A stretch of 64,000 nucleotides of DNA from Pseudomonas sp. B21-023 (GTDB lineage Bacteria > Pseudomonadota > Gammaproteobacteria > Pseudomonadales > Pseudomonadaceae): NCBI RefSeq assembly GCF_024749165.1, contig NZ_CP087190.1, positions 62,001 to 126,000 of the forward strand. Direction: 5' to 3'. Both the position numbers and the translations under genes were made by a program. This document shows positions 25,720 through 33,398 of this stretch, one piece after another. Numbering within the stretch: position 1 is the stretch's first letter; each line of letters starts with the position of its first letter. The notes beneath the pieces are model-generated. The model was not told the DNA's origin and searched no databases. It saw only the letters and a list, made by a program, of their open reading frames with translations.

Positions 25720-27348
25720 ATGCCACGCATGCTTGCCCTCTTCGCTACGGTGCGTCAATTTTTCCACCGCCCCTGGCTTTTAGCCGCGCTCGCGGCGTTG
25801 GCCAGTGCCGGGCTGTTGCTGGCGATCAGCGTCAACGTTGCCTTGCAACAGATGAAACAAAGTGAAAGCGCGCAGATGAATGCCCAGGGCGAGCGTTTCC
25901 TCGAGCGCCTGGAGCAGGTGTTCGGCCAATTGCGCGAGGCTGTGGACCAGCTTCAGGCGCAGCCCCTGCGCGGCTGTGATGCGCTGATGCTGACGCAACT
26001 GCAACAGGTGGCGCTGAAGTCGCGGTTCATCTATGAAGCGTCCTATGTGGAGGGTACGCGGGCCTGCTCCAACCGCGGCGACGAGCGGATCATCGAGCCC
26101 TTGCGCAGCCCGGATATCCAAGGGCCGACCTACAGCTACTGGCTCAATACCACCACTGAACCCAACGAGAATCTCGCGGCCCTGATGCTGGGCCGTGGCC
26201 GCTTCGTCGTCTCCACCTCCCGTGGCCACCTCACCGACGTCGTCGACCTGCCGCCCGGTGGCAGCCTGCTGGTAGTGCTGGATCGGGGTACCCGGGCCAT
26301 CCCCGTGCTGGGCCCGACGCAACCCTGGCCGCCGACCACCGAATGGCCACCTGCGCAGGGCAAGTCCTTGATCGAGCTGCCCGACCGCCTGGTCTATCGC
26401 ATGTCCACCAAATCACCGGACTACCAGTTGGTGCTGATCGCACCGCGGGCGAGCCTGCCACTGAAGCTCAATGGCCTGCTCTGGTTGCTGTTCCCCGGCA
26501 GCCTGGTGTTGGCCGGCTGTATCGGCTGGCTGGTGCTGCAACTGATCCTGCAACGCCGCTCGATGAGCTCGGAGCTGCAGCATGCGCTGCGCCGCGGCGA
26601 GCTGCAGGTGCTGTACCAGCCGATCTTCGAACTGGACAGCCGCCGCTGTGTCGGTGCCGAGGCCCTGGTGCGCTGGCGCCGCCCGGACGGCAGCCTGACC
26701 AGCCCCGAGCTGTTCATCCCCCTGGCAGAGAACACCGGCCAGATTCGACAGATCACCGACTTCGTCCTGCAACGGGTGCTCGAACAGCTGGGGCAGCTGC
26801 TGCGGGCCAACCGCCAGCTCTATATCTCGGTCAACCTGGCGGCCTGCGACGTCATGGCGCCGCGTATAGGCCGGGTGGCGGCGCGGTTGCTGGCGCACCA
26901 TCGTGTAGCCCCCAGCCAGATCGCCTTCGAGGTGACCGAGCGTGGCCTGATCGATGTGGTGGTGGCGCGGGACAACCTGCAGGCCCTGCGCGCTGTCGGG
27001 CACCAGGTGCTGATCGATGACTTCGGTACTGGCTATTGCAGCCTCGCCTACCTGCAGACTCTGCCGGTGGACTGCCTGAAGATCGACAAGTCGTTCATTG
27101 ATGCCTTGGGCCATGACGCCGCCAGCAGCGGCGTGGCGCCGCATATCATCCGCATGGCCCACGACCTGCACCTGCGGGTGATCGCCGAAGGCATCGAGTG
27201 CGAGGACCAGGCGGTGCTGCTCAACAGCGAGGGGGTCAACTACGGGCAAGGGTGGCTGTTCGCCCATCCCCTGAATGCCCGCCAGTTTGCCGAGTTGATT
27301 ACCCGCGGACGGCGCGTGGCTGGGCGGAGGATCGATGATGAGCCTTGA
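25720..27348 (+). CDS. Membrane c-di-GMP phosphodiesterase, CSS-motif sensor plus EAL domain
   Basis: The enzyme hydrolyses c-di-GMP. The 542-residue protein (start ATG 25720; ATG 25729 also possible) has helix 1 (about 20-40), a periplasmic CSS-motif domain with cysteines in RGCDAL and RACSNRG, helix 2 (about 255-280) and a cytoplasmic EAL domain. Catalytic marks are all present: GAEALVRW, NLAACDV, FEVTERGLID, IDDFGTGYCSLAYLQ, LKIDKSFID and AEGIECEDQA. CSS-EAL enzymes are activated when the periplasmic cysteines are reduced, which depends on the Dsb system; dsbA is 4.5 kb upstream. It is convergent with kinB. Confidence 0.93.
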   Translation: MPRMLALFATVRQFFHRPWLLAALAALASAGLLLAISVNVALQQMKQSESAQMNAQGERFLERLEQVFGQLREAVDQLQAQPLRGCDALMLTQLQQVALKSRFIYEASYVEGTRACSNRGDERIIEPLRSPDIQGPTYSYWLNTTTEPNENLAALMLGRGRFVVSTSRGHLTDVVDLPPGGSLLVVLDRGTRAIPVLGPTQPWPPTTEWPPAQGKSLIELPDRLVYRMSTKSPDYQLVLIAPRASLPLKLNGLLWLLFPGSLVLAGCIGWLVLQLILQRRSMSSELQHALRRGELQVLYQPIFELDSRRCVGAEALVRWRRPDGSLTSPELFIPLAENTGQIRQITDFVLQRVLEQLGQLLRANRQLYISVNLAACDVMAPRIGRVAARLLAHHRVAPSQIAFEVTERGLIDVVVARDNLQALRAVGHQVLIDDFGTGYCSLAYLQTLPVDCLKIDKSFIDALGHDAASSGVAPHIIRMAHDLHLRVIAEGIECEDQAVLLNSEGVNYGQGWLFAHPLNARQFAELITRGRRVAGRRIDDEP

Positions 27349-27375
27349 GGTTGGCGCACCCTGAAGGGGGCCACG

Positions 27376-29154
27376 TCAAACCGGCAGTGCCATGTAGAAC
27401 TGCGTCCCCTGCCCCGGCCGTGAGAACACGCCCATCCGCCCGCCATGCAGCTGGACGATCTCCTTGCACAGCGCCAGGCCCAACCCTGCCCCGCCCTTCT
27501 TGCGCCCGACCTGCACGAACGGCTCGAAGATCCGCCCCTGCTGACCATAGGCGATACCCTCGCCGTTATCCTCGACGCTGATGATCACCCGCTCGGCATG
27601 CCGCCGTGCATGCAGGCGGATACGCCCGCCGCTGCCGGTGTGGCGAATGGCGTTGTGCAGCAGGTTGTCGAGCACCCGGTCGAGCTGCGCGACATCGGCC
27701 TGAATGCGTGGCAGCGGTGGCTCCAGCTCGCGGATAATCTCGATCTGCTTGCCCGAGGCTTGTTCGACGAAACGCGCCTGGGCGCGCTCGAACAGTTCCT
27801 CCAATGAGCAGGGGGCCAGTTCGAGCTTTTGCAAGCCGCTCTGATAGCGGGAAAAGTTGAGCAGGTCGTTGATCAATTGGGTGAGGCGCTGCATTTCCTC
27901 GGCAATGGTTTCGAGTAGATCGTTCTCCCGCGCTTCGGGCGGGAAGCTGACACGTTCGCGCAACAGCCCGAACGCCATGTGCATGCCCGTGACGGGAGTG
28001 CGCAGCTCGTGGGAAGCACGCAGTACGAACTCGCTGCGTACCCGTTCGAAGGCGCGTTGTTCGGTGACATCGTGCAACACCATCACCGCGCCGAGAATAG
28101 GTCCTTCGGGGTGGCTGACCGGCGTCAGGCTATAGGTCAGCAGCCTGGTCTCTTCATCCACCTCCAGGCTCAGGTCTTCCGGCAGTCGGTCCAGGCTGCC
28201 ACCGCGCAGCACCTGGCGCAGCTGTTGTTCCAGTTCGGGGCGTTGCAGGGCTTCGGCCAGGCTTACGCCCAGGCGGCTCGGGTCCCAGCCCAGCTGGCGC
28301 TGGGCCACCGGGTTGAGGTGCTCCAGGCGCCCTTGGCGATCGATGATCAGCAGGCCGTCGTCGATGCTGTCCAGTACCGCTTGCAGGCGCTGCTGGCCAG
28401 TCTGCAGCTCATCGACATTGGTGGCCTGGTGCTTGCGCAGGGCGTCGGCCATCAGGCCGAAGCGGCGGGTCAGCAGGTTGAGCTCGGTGGCCTGCGTCAC
28501 GGGCAGGGTGACGTCGAAGTTGCCCTGGCCGACCTGGTCGGCGGCCTTGGCCAGCGCCTCGATCGGTTGGCCGAAGCGGCGGGCGATGTTGTGCGCGGTG
28601 ATGAAGCCGAGCACCAGCACGGTGAGGCCCATCAACCCGAGCAGGCCACTGATGAGCAAGGCGTGATCGCGCGATGACTTCTCGGTTCGGGTGATGTGTT
28701 CAAGGGCTTGGCGATGTGAGTCCAGCAGATCGGCGCGCACCTGGTTGAAGGTGACGCCAAGGGGCTGGTCCACCCCCATGCTGCGGGCGGGCGCGGGGCT
28801 CTGTCGATAGGCCTGGACGAACGCCTGGTAGTTGCTGGCGGCCTTGCTGAAGCCGGTGCGTTCGCCGCCCTGCTCCAGCCCCTGCTTGAGCAGGGCCTGG
28901 AACTGCTCCTGCAAGGTGACGAGGGTGCTTGGGGCGGTGTCCTCGTCGAGGATGAGATTCAGTTGTTCGCCAAGGTTCTGCCGCAGCTTCAGGCCCAGCT
29001 CGAGGGTCTCGGTGGTGTCCTGCACCACGCGCTGCTGCAGCGCTGCCATCTGCAGCACACTGAACAACCCCAGCAGCAAGCCCAGCAGGGCCACGGTGAC
29101 CAGCGCCGAGATGCTCAGGAACAGCCGCGTGCGCAGCTTCATCGGCCATTTCAT
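27376..29154 (-). CDS. kinB: Sensor histidine kinase KinB
   Basis: KinB is the membrane sensor paired with AlgB; in P. aeruginosa it dephosphorylates AlgB and restrains alginate production. The 592-residue protein has helix 1 (about 10-33), a periplasmic helical sensor domain, helix 2 (166-187), HAMP (to about 240), a PAS domain (LDSIDDGLLIIDRQGRLEHL), the phosphoacceptor His382 in RASHELRTPVTGM, and a HATPase domain with N (DNLLHNAIRHTGSGGRI), G1 (VEDNGEGI) and G2 (GLGLALCKEIV) boxes. It overlaps the algB stop as ATGA, so it is translated by coupling from algB. Confidence 0.95.
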   Translation of the reverse strand: MKWPMKLRTRLFLSISALVTVALLGLLLGLFSVLQMAALQQRVVQDTTETLELGLKLRQNLGEQLNLILDEDTAPSTLVTLQEQFQALLKQGLEQGGERTGFSKAASNYQAFVQAYRQSPAPARSMGVDQPLGVTFNQVRADLLDSHRQALEHITRTEKSSRDHALLISGLLGLMGLTVLVLGFITAHNIARRFGQPIEALAKAADQVGQGNFDVTLPVTQATELNLLTRRFGLMADALRKHQATNVDELQTGQQRLQAVLDSIDDGLLIIDRQGRLEHLNPVAQRQLGWDPSRLGVSLAEALQRPELEQQLRQVLRGGSLDRLPEDLSLEVDEETRLLTYSLTPVSHPEGPILGAVMVLHDVTEQRAFERVRSEFVLRASHELRTPVTGMHMAFGLLRERVSFPPEARENDLLETIAEEMQRLTQLINDLLNFSRYQSGLQKLELAPCSLEELFERAQARFVEQASGKQIEIIRELEPPLPRIQADVAQLDRVLDNLLHNAIRHTGSGGRIRLHARRHAERVIISVEDNGEGIAYGQQGRIFEPFVQVGRKKGGAGLGLALCKEIVQLHGGRMGVFSRPGQGTQFYMALPV

Positions 29155-30497
29155 AAGTTGTACTGCTTGCGCTTGCGGTACAGGGTGGAGGCGTCGATGC
29201 CCAGGGTCTTGGCGGCCTGGTCGAGGGTGTCGCTGGTGGCCAGTACCGCGCCGATATGGGCGCGTTCCAGCTCGTCCAGGCTCAGCGCCGCACCGACCCG
29301 CGGCGCATTGCCGACGGGTTGCTCAGCCATGCCCAGGTGGCTGATCTCCACACGTTCCTGTGGGCAGATGATGCTGGCGCGCTCGACCACGTTGCGCAGT
29401 TCGCGGATGTTGCCCGGCCAGCGGTAGTTGAGCAGGGCGGCGCGCGCTTCGTCGCTGAAGCCACGGGCCGGGCGCGAGTACTCCTTGACGAAGCGCGCCA
29501 GGAAACGGTCGGCCAGGGTCAGGATGTCTTCACTGCGCTCGCGAAGGGGGGGCAGGTGCAAGGTGATCACGTTCAACCGGTACAACAAGTCTTCGCGGAA
29601 ACGGTTCTCGCGCACCATCTCGTCGAGGTTGAGGTTGGTGGCCGCGAGGATCCGTACATCTGCCCGTCGCGTGACCGGGTCACCGACCCGCTCGTACTCC
29701 TTGTCCTGGATGAAACGCAGCAATTTTGGTTGCAAGGTGAGGGGAAAATCACCGATCTCGTCAAGGAACAGGGTGCCGCCATCTGCCTGGCTGACCCGCC
29801 CCAGGGTACTTTCGCTGGCACCGGTGAAGGCGCCACGGGTGTGTCCGAACAGCTCGCTTTCCATCAGCTCGGCGTTCAACGACGGGCAGTTGATGGTCAC
29901 GCAGGCCTTGCGTGCGCGCTTGCTCCAGCCATGTATGGCGCGGGCCAGTTCGCCCTTGCCGGTACCGGACTCACCGAGGATGAGAATGTTGGCATCGGTG
30001 GTCGCCACCTGGCGGGCGGTTTCCAGCACCGCCATCATCGCGGGGCTGTGGGAGTCCAGGCCGTCCTTGGGCTTGCGTACTTCACCCTCGAGGGCCTCCA
30101 GGCGCGCTGACAGTTGGCGCACTTCCAGCTGCTTGGCCGTGGCCAGGCGCAATTGGTCGGGGCTGCAAGGCTTGACCAGGTAATCGGCGGCCCCGGCCTG
30201 GATCGCGTCCACCGCGGTATCGATGGCCGAGTGGGCGGTGACGATGACCACCCGCATCCACGGCGCCTGGATGCGCATTTGCGCCAATACGTCCAGGCCG
30301 TTGTCCTCGCCCAGGCGCAGGTCGAGGAAACACAGGTCGAACACCTGGCGCTGCAGCAGGGTCTCAGCCTGGGCGGCGCTGTTGGCGGTCGCCACGCTAT
30401 AGCCCTCGTCCTCGAGGCAATAACGGAAGGTACGCAGGATGGCGGACTCGTCGTCCACCAGCAGAATGCGGCCTTGGTTGTCCTGGGCTGATTCCAT
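29151..30497 (-). CDS. algB: NtrC-family response regulator AlgB
   Basis: AlgB is a sigma-54-type activator that controls alginate and virulence genes in P. aeruginosa. The 448-residue protein (PAO1 AlgB is about the same length) starts at ATG 30497 with AAAGGAG nine bases upstream. Receiver: LLVDDESAIL and phosphoacceptor Asp59 (LCFLDLRLGE). AAA+ domain: Walker A LGESGTGKGELAR, sigma-54 contact loop GAFTGA intact, Walker B GGTLFLDEIGDF, R-finger region in RFREDLLYRLNV. Fis-type HTH at the end (LDQAAKTLGIDASTLYRKRK). It is divergent from a BON-protein gene that has a sigma-54 promoter. Confidence 0.96.
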   Translation of the reverse strand: MESAQDNQGRILLVDDESAILRTFRYCLEDEGYSVATANSAAQAETLLQRQVFDLCFLDLRLGEDNGLDVLAQMRIQAPWMRVVIVTAHSAIDTAVDAIQAGAADYLVKPCSPDQLRLATAKQLEVRQLSARLEALEGEVRKPKDGLDSHSPAMMAVLETARQVATTDANILILGESGTGKGELARAIHGWSKRARKACVTINCPSLNAELMESELFGHTRGAFTGASESTLGRVSQADGGTLFLDEIGDFPLTLQPKLLRFIQDKEYERVGDPVTRRADVRILAATNLNLDEMVRENRFREDLLYRLNVITLHLPPLRERSEDILTLADRFLARFVKEYSRPARGFSDEARAALLNYRWPGNIRELRNVVERASIICPQERVEISHLGMAEQPVGNAPRVGAALSLDELERAHIGAVLATSDTLDQAAKTLGIDASTLYRKRKQYNL

Positions 30498-30653
30498 TTC
30501 CTGCGCTCCTTTGGGATTGATCTCAATTAGTGTCGGAAAAATCGGGCAAGTTGCATGGTCGATTCTGATTGATTCTGTTCCATGCATGCTAGCCGCATGC
30601 CTTCATGATGGCTAAGTGGCTGATAAATCTAAAGTTGATTGTGGGTAAACAGC

Positions 30654-30669
30654 TGGCATGTCGGTTGCG
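30654..30669 (+). promoter_or_regulatory. Sigma-54 promoter of the BON-domain gene
   Basis: TGGCATG-TCGG-TTGCG has GG at 30655-30656 and GC at 30667-30668, the exact -24/-12 spacing required by RpoN. It lies in the algB/BON intergenic gap. An inverted repeat TGCATGG...CCATGCA about 100 bases upstream is a possible activator site. Confidence 0.82.
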
Positions 30670-30707
30670 AGAGTCCAGGGTTGAGTGATGTGAAAGGAGG
30701 TTTTGTG

Positions 30708-31529
30708 ATGTCTATCTACCCTCGAATGGCCGTGCTGGCGGCTTGTGCGTTGTCGATCGTCGCCCAGGCCCAGGCTGATCCGGTGCAGGACGCGCGCCTC
30801 GAAGGCGCCCTGCAGACGGCGATGTCCCTTAACGCCATGCTCAACGCCTTCCCTATAAAGGTAGAAGTCGATGGCCGGCGGGCCCGGCTTTCGGGCGAAG
30901 TGGAAAACCCGGTGGAACGGATGCTGGCCGAACAGGTGGCCCTGGCCACGCGCGGGATCGAGCAGGTGGACAACCAGTTGCGGATCGACCCGGGGCTGGT
31001 GGACAAGCCCTTGGAACTGCGTGCCTACGCCCAGCGCCTGGAGGACGCCACCCTCGGTGCGGTGGTGCGCGCACGGCTGCTGTGGAGCCGGATTACCGAA
31101 AAGGCCCCTATCGAGGTGGAAAGCCGTGAAGGCGTGGTGACCCTGCGCGGCAAGGTGGACAGCCCCGAGGCCAAGGACCTTGCCGGGGTTCTGGCGCGTA
31201 CCACCGATGGGGTGCACCTGGTCAACAATCTGGTCAGCCTGGACAGCACGGCCCTGGCCAAGGCCAGGGAAAAACCTGTCGATGCTCCAACCGGTCCGCA
31301 GCCCAGCGACAGCTGGATCGTCGACAAGATCCAGGCCAGCTACCGCTTCAGCCGTAACCTGGACGGGCTGAACATCAAGGTAGCCAGTGAAGAGGGGTTG
31401 GTCAGGTTATCGGGCGAGGTGGTCAGCAGCGAGCAGAAGGCCATTGCCGTGGACGTCGCGAGGCAGATCGTCGGGGTGCGCGGGGTAGACGCCGATCTAT
31501 TGAAGATCGCCACCAAGGTAGAGGGCTGA
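30708..31529 (+). CDS. Secreted protein with three BON domains
   Basis: The 273-residue protein starts at ATG 30708 behind a strong AAAGGAGG. A signal peptide (MAVLAACALSIVAQAQA|D) is followed by three BON repeats: about 45-95 (VEVDGRRARLSGEVENPVE), about 140-190 (IEVESREGVVTLRGKVDSPE) and about 220-270 (NIKVASEEGLVRLSGEVVSS). BON domains in osmotically inducible OsmY-like proteins bind membranes or stabilise the envelope, so an envelope-stress role is likely. The sigma-54 promoter upstream and the divergent algB make it a candidate AlgB target. Confidence 0.9.
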   Translation: MSIYPRMAVLAACALSIVAQAQADPVQDARLEGALQTAMSLNAMLNAFPIKVEVDGRRARLSGEVENPVERMLAEQVALATRGIEQVDNQLRIDPGLVDKPLELRAYAQRLEDATLGAVVRARLLWSRITEKAPIEVESREGVVTLRGKVDSPEAKDLAGVLARTTDGVHLVNNLVSLDSTALAKAREKPVDAPTGPQPSDSWIVDKIQASYRFSRNLDGLNIKVASEEGLVRLSGEVVSSEQKAIAVDVARQIVGVRGVDADLLKIATKVEG

Positions 31530-31642
31530 TCGTGCAAATCGCACGAGCCCTTGCAGGGGCATCGTGCAGGATACGTCCTTCCCAGTTATGTGCATATTCA
31601 ATAACTATTTGATTTAAAAGGATTTTTTTAGAGTTTTACGGC

Positions 31643-31658
31643 TGGCATGCAGGCTGCA
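31643..31658 (+). promoter_or_regulatory. Second sigma-54 promoter, for the small-membrane-protein/DUF1328/Ivy unit
   Basis: TGGCATG-CAGG-CTGCA has GG at 31644-31645 and GC at 31656-31657, the canonical N10 spacing. The seven-base -24 element is identical to that of the promoter at 30654. An inverted repeat TCGTGC-AAATC-GCACGA at about 31529-31545 lies 100 bases upstream. Confidence 0.82.
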
Positions 31659-31704
31659 CTGATCTTCCCAAGAACGGATAACAAGTACTGCAGGAGGAGC
31701 CGGC

Positions 31705-31992
31705 ATGAATCGCCCCAACGTCAACCGCACGCAGAGCGCTGTAGTACCCCTGCAGCAGCTGCTGTTCCTCGGCATGGCCCTGCTGCTGACCTTGGCGGTC
31801 GGCCTGTTCCATCACAGCTGGCAGACCGCCCGGCTGGCCGAGCAAGTGGCGGCGCAAACTGCGCTGTTGACGCAGCTGCGGGCGACGCCCCACGCCAGCA
31901 CCTTGGTCAAGGCCACCCAGCCACTGCCCAGCGCCGATACTGCCCCTGCCGTTCTCGACCGCGTCGAGCCTCAGGAACGTTGGGTGTTCTGA
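31705..31992 (+). CDS. Small single-pass membrane protein of unknown function
   Basis: The 95-residue protein starts at ATG 31705 after AGGAGGAG. It has a short polar N-terminus, one transmembrane helix (about residues 17-36, LQQLLFLGMALLLTLAVGLF) and an Ala/Gln-rich, probably coiled-coil or disordered periplasmic tail ending in QERWVF. I do not recognise a family. It is first in a three-gene unit with DUF1328 and an Ivy-like protein, behind a sigma-54 promoter, so an envelope role is likely by context only. Confidence 0.8.
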   Translation: MNRPNVNRTQSAVVPLQQLLFLGMALLLTLAVGLFHHSWQTARLAEQVAAQTALLTQLRATPHASTLVKATQPLPSADTAPAVLDRVEPQERWVF

Positions 31993-32001
31993 TACTTCTG
32001 A

Positions 32002-32193
<192 letters not shown>

Positions 32194-32198
32194 CGACC

Positions 32199-32669
32199 AT
32201 GAGCAGGATGCTCCCGAAAGCCTTGGCCGTCGCACTGCTGCTAGGCAGTGGTGCGTCGGCGCTGGCCGCTAATGACGGCCAGGTCCGGGTCAACCAGTTG
32301 CTTGGCTCGGATCCCGAATACCAGAAGACCTGGCAGAACACGATAAAGAAAGAAGAGCGCTTGCCCGAATGGGTGATCAACCTCAGCGGCAGCTCGGCGC
32401 AGCAGATGTCGGCGGTGACCGAGGACGGCGACCAGTATCTGGTTGGTCCGCTCTGCGAATCCGAGGGCAATTGCACCTACAAGCGCCTGGTCGTTGCCTT
32501 CAGCTGGGACAAGGACGAAGCCTACGGCATGCTTGTGGAAGTGCCAGAGGGCTTGCCAGCGGACAAGTCGCCGACCCGCCATGCGGACTACCGCTGGTTG
32601 GGCAAGCCGGACGAAGGCATGAAAGCTTTGCTGCAGGAGCAGCTCAAGCGTGACCCGAACTGGTACTGA
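32199..32669 (+). CDS. Ivy-family (lysozyme inhibitor-like) periplasmic protein
   Basis: The 156-residue protein starts at ATG 32199. A signal peptide (LAVALLLGSGASALA|AND) precedes an Ivy-like domain: NQLLGSDPEYQKTWQNTIKK, LPEWVINLSG, YLVGPLCESEGNCTYKRLVV, FSWDKDEAYGMLVEVP. E. coli Ivy blocks c-type lysozyme with the loop CKPHDC. Here the equivalent disulfide loop is CESEGNC, lacking the inhibitory histidine, as I recall for the second P. aeruginosa paralogue near algB. It may therefore bind another glycan hydrolase or act as a periplasmic chaperone. It is last in the sigma-54 unit. Confidence 0.85.
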   Translation: MSRMLPKALAVALLLGSGASALAANDGQVRVNQLLGSDPEYQKTWQNTIKKEERLPEWVINLSGSSAQQMSAVTEDGDQYLVGPLCESEGNCTYKRLVVAFSWDKDEAYGMLVEVPEGLPADKSPTRHADYRWLGKPDEGMKALLQEQLKRDPNWY

Positions 32670-33398
32670 CCAGCGGTCGCGCACTGTAACGCTATAGAAG
32701 CTGAACCTTTTTATCTTTCAGGCTTCTATGATGCGCCGCCCCGAGGAGGGACGGCGCATGACCAGGGGGCCGGGCCGTTCTGACTGTTGCAGGGTCGGAG
32801 TGGCCTAGGGGTACAGGGAGTGCCTCCATCATGGGCCGGGTCAGGAGAGGGTGGCATCGGAAGTTGCAGGTCGATCGGGTCGGCATAGCAGGACGTGACC
32901 GATCTGGCTTCCGAAGCGCCTGTAGGAATTTATCTATCCATACGAGCGACTTTTTAGTTCAGACACATTTTGTCGCTACCGTATATCGAAATTTTTTTAG
33001 TTGTCCGACAGGTCAGCCTGTGTGGCATTTCAGCCATTCGGATTGTCGAACACGCCATCAAACCCCCATCTTCCATACCTGCAAATCTGCCGAAAAATGG
33101 CGCATTGGCCTTGTTCGGAAATCCGAACGTTGAAAATCAAGGCTTTGGCGATGCTCGATTTCGGCTTCTGGTCTCATGCCGATTCGGTATGGGGTAGTCG
33201 TTTCCGGCATTAGACTGCCCCTGCCCACGTCGCAATAGTTGCCGCCTTTTTCCTTGGCCCGAGCGCCAGAAATACTCGCTCGCGGTGTCCTTACAGAGGG
33301 GCCCGGAACGGAACATGCAGCCGCCCAGAAGCTTTCGAGCGCTCTGGAACGCGACTTTCCGTCAGGTGCCCGTGACCACTACAACAAAGGGTAATGAC
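32670..33398 (+). other. 729-base gene-free leader of gltP with several dyad and direct repeats
   Basis: No convincing gene was found. The left part holds a hairpin (ATGCGCCG...CGGCGCAT, 32731-32759) that may end the Ivy unit. The AT-rich middle holds a direct repeat (TTTTTAGTTCAGACA at 32951, TTTTTAGTTGTCCGACA at 32994) and two related dyads: TTCGGATTGTCGAA (33037-33050) and GTTCGGAAATCCGAAC (33113-33128, two perfect 7-base arms). These look like operators for gltP or for an unseen small RNA. Short open frames of 70-100 codons here have no ribosome sites or protein-like composition. Confidence 0.6.

Noticed and set aside
32853..32868. A sigma-54-like element TGGCATCGGAAGTTGCA upstream of gltP
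   Set aside because: GG and GC are 13 and not 12 bases apart, a spacing that RpoN rarely tolerates; the two elements near algB have the exact spacing.
32831..33213. Short open frames (70-100 codons) in the gltP leader
   Set aside because: Several overlapping frames with no ribosome site, unlike local codon use, and no recognisable features.
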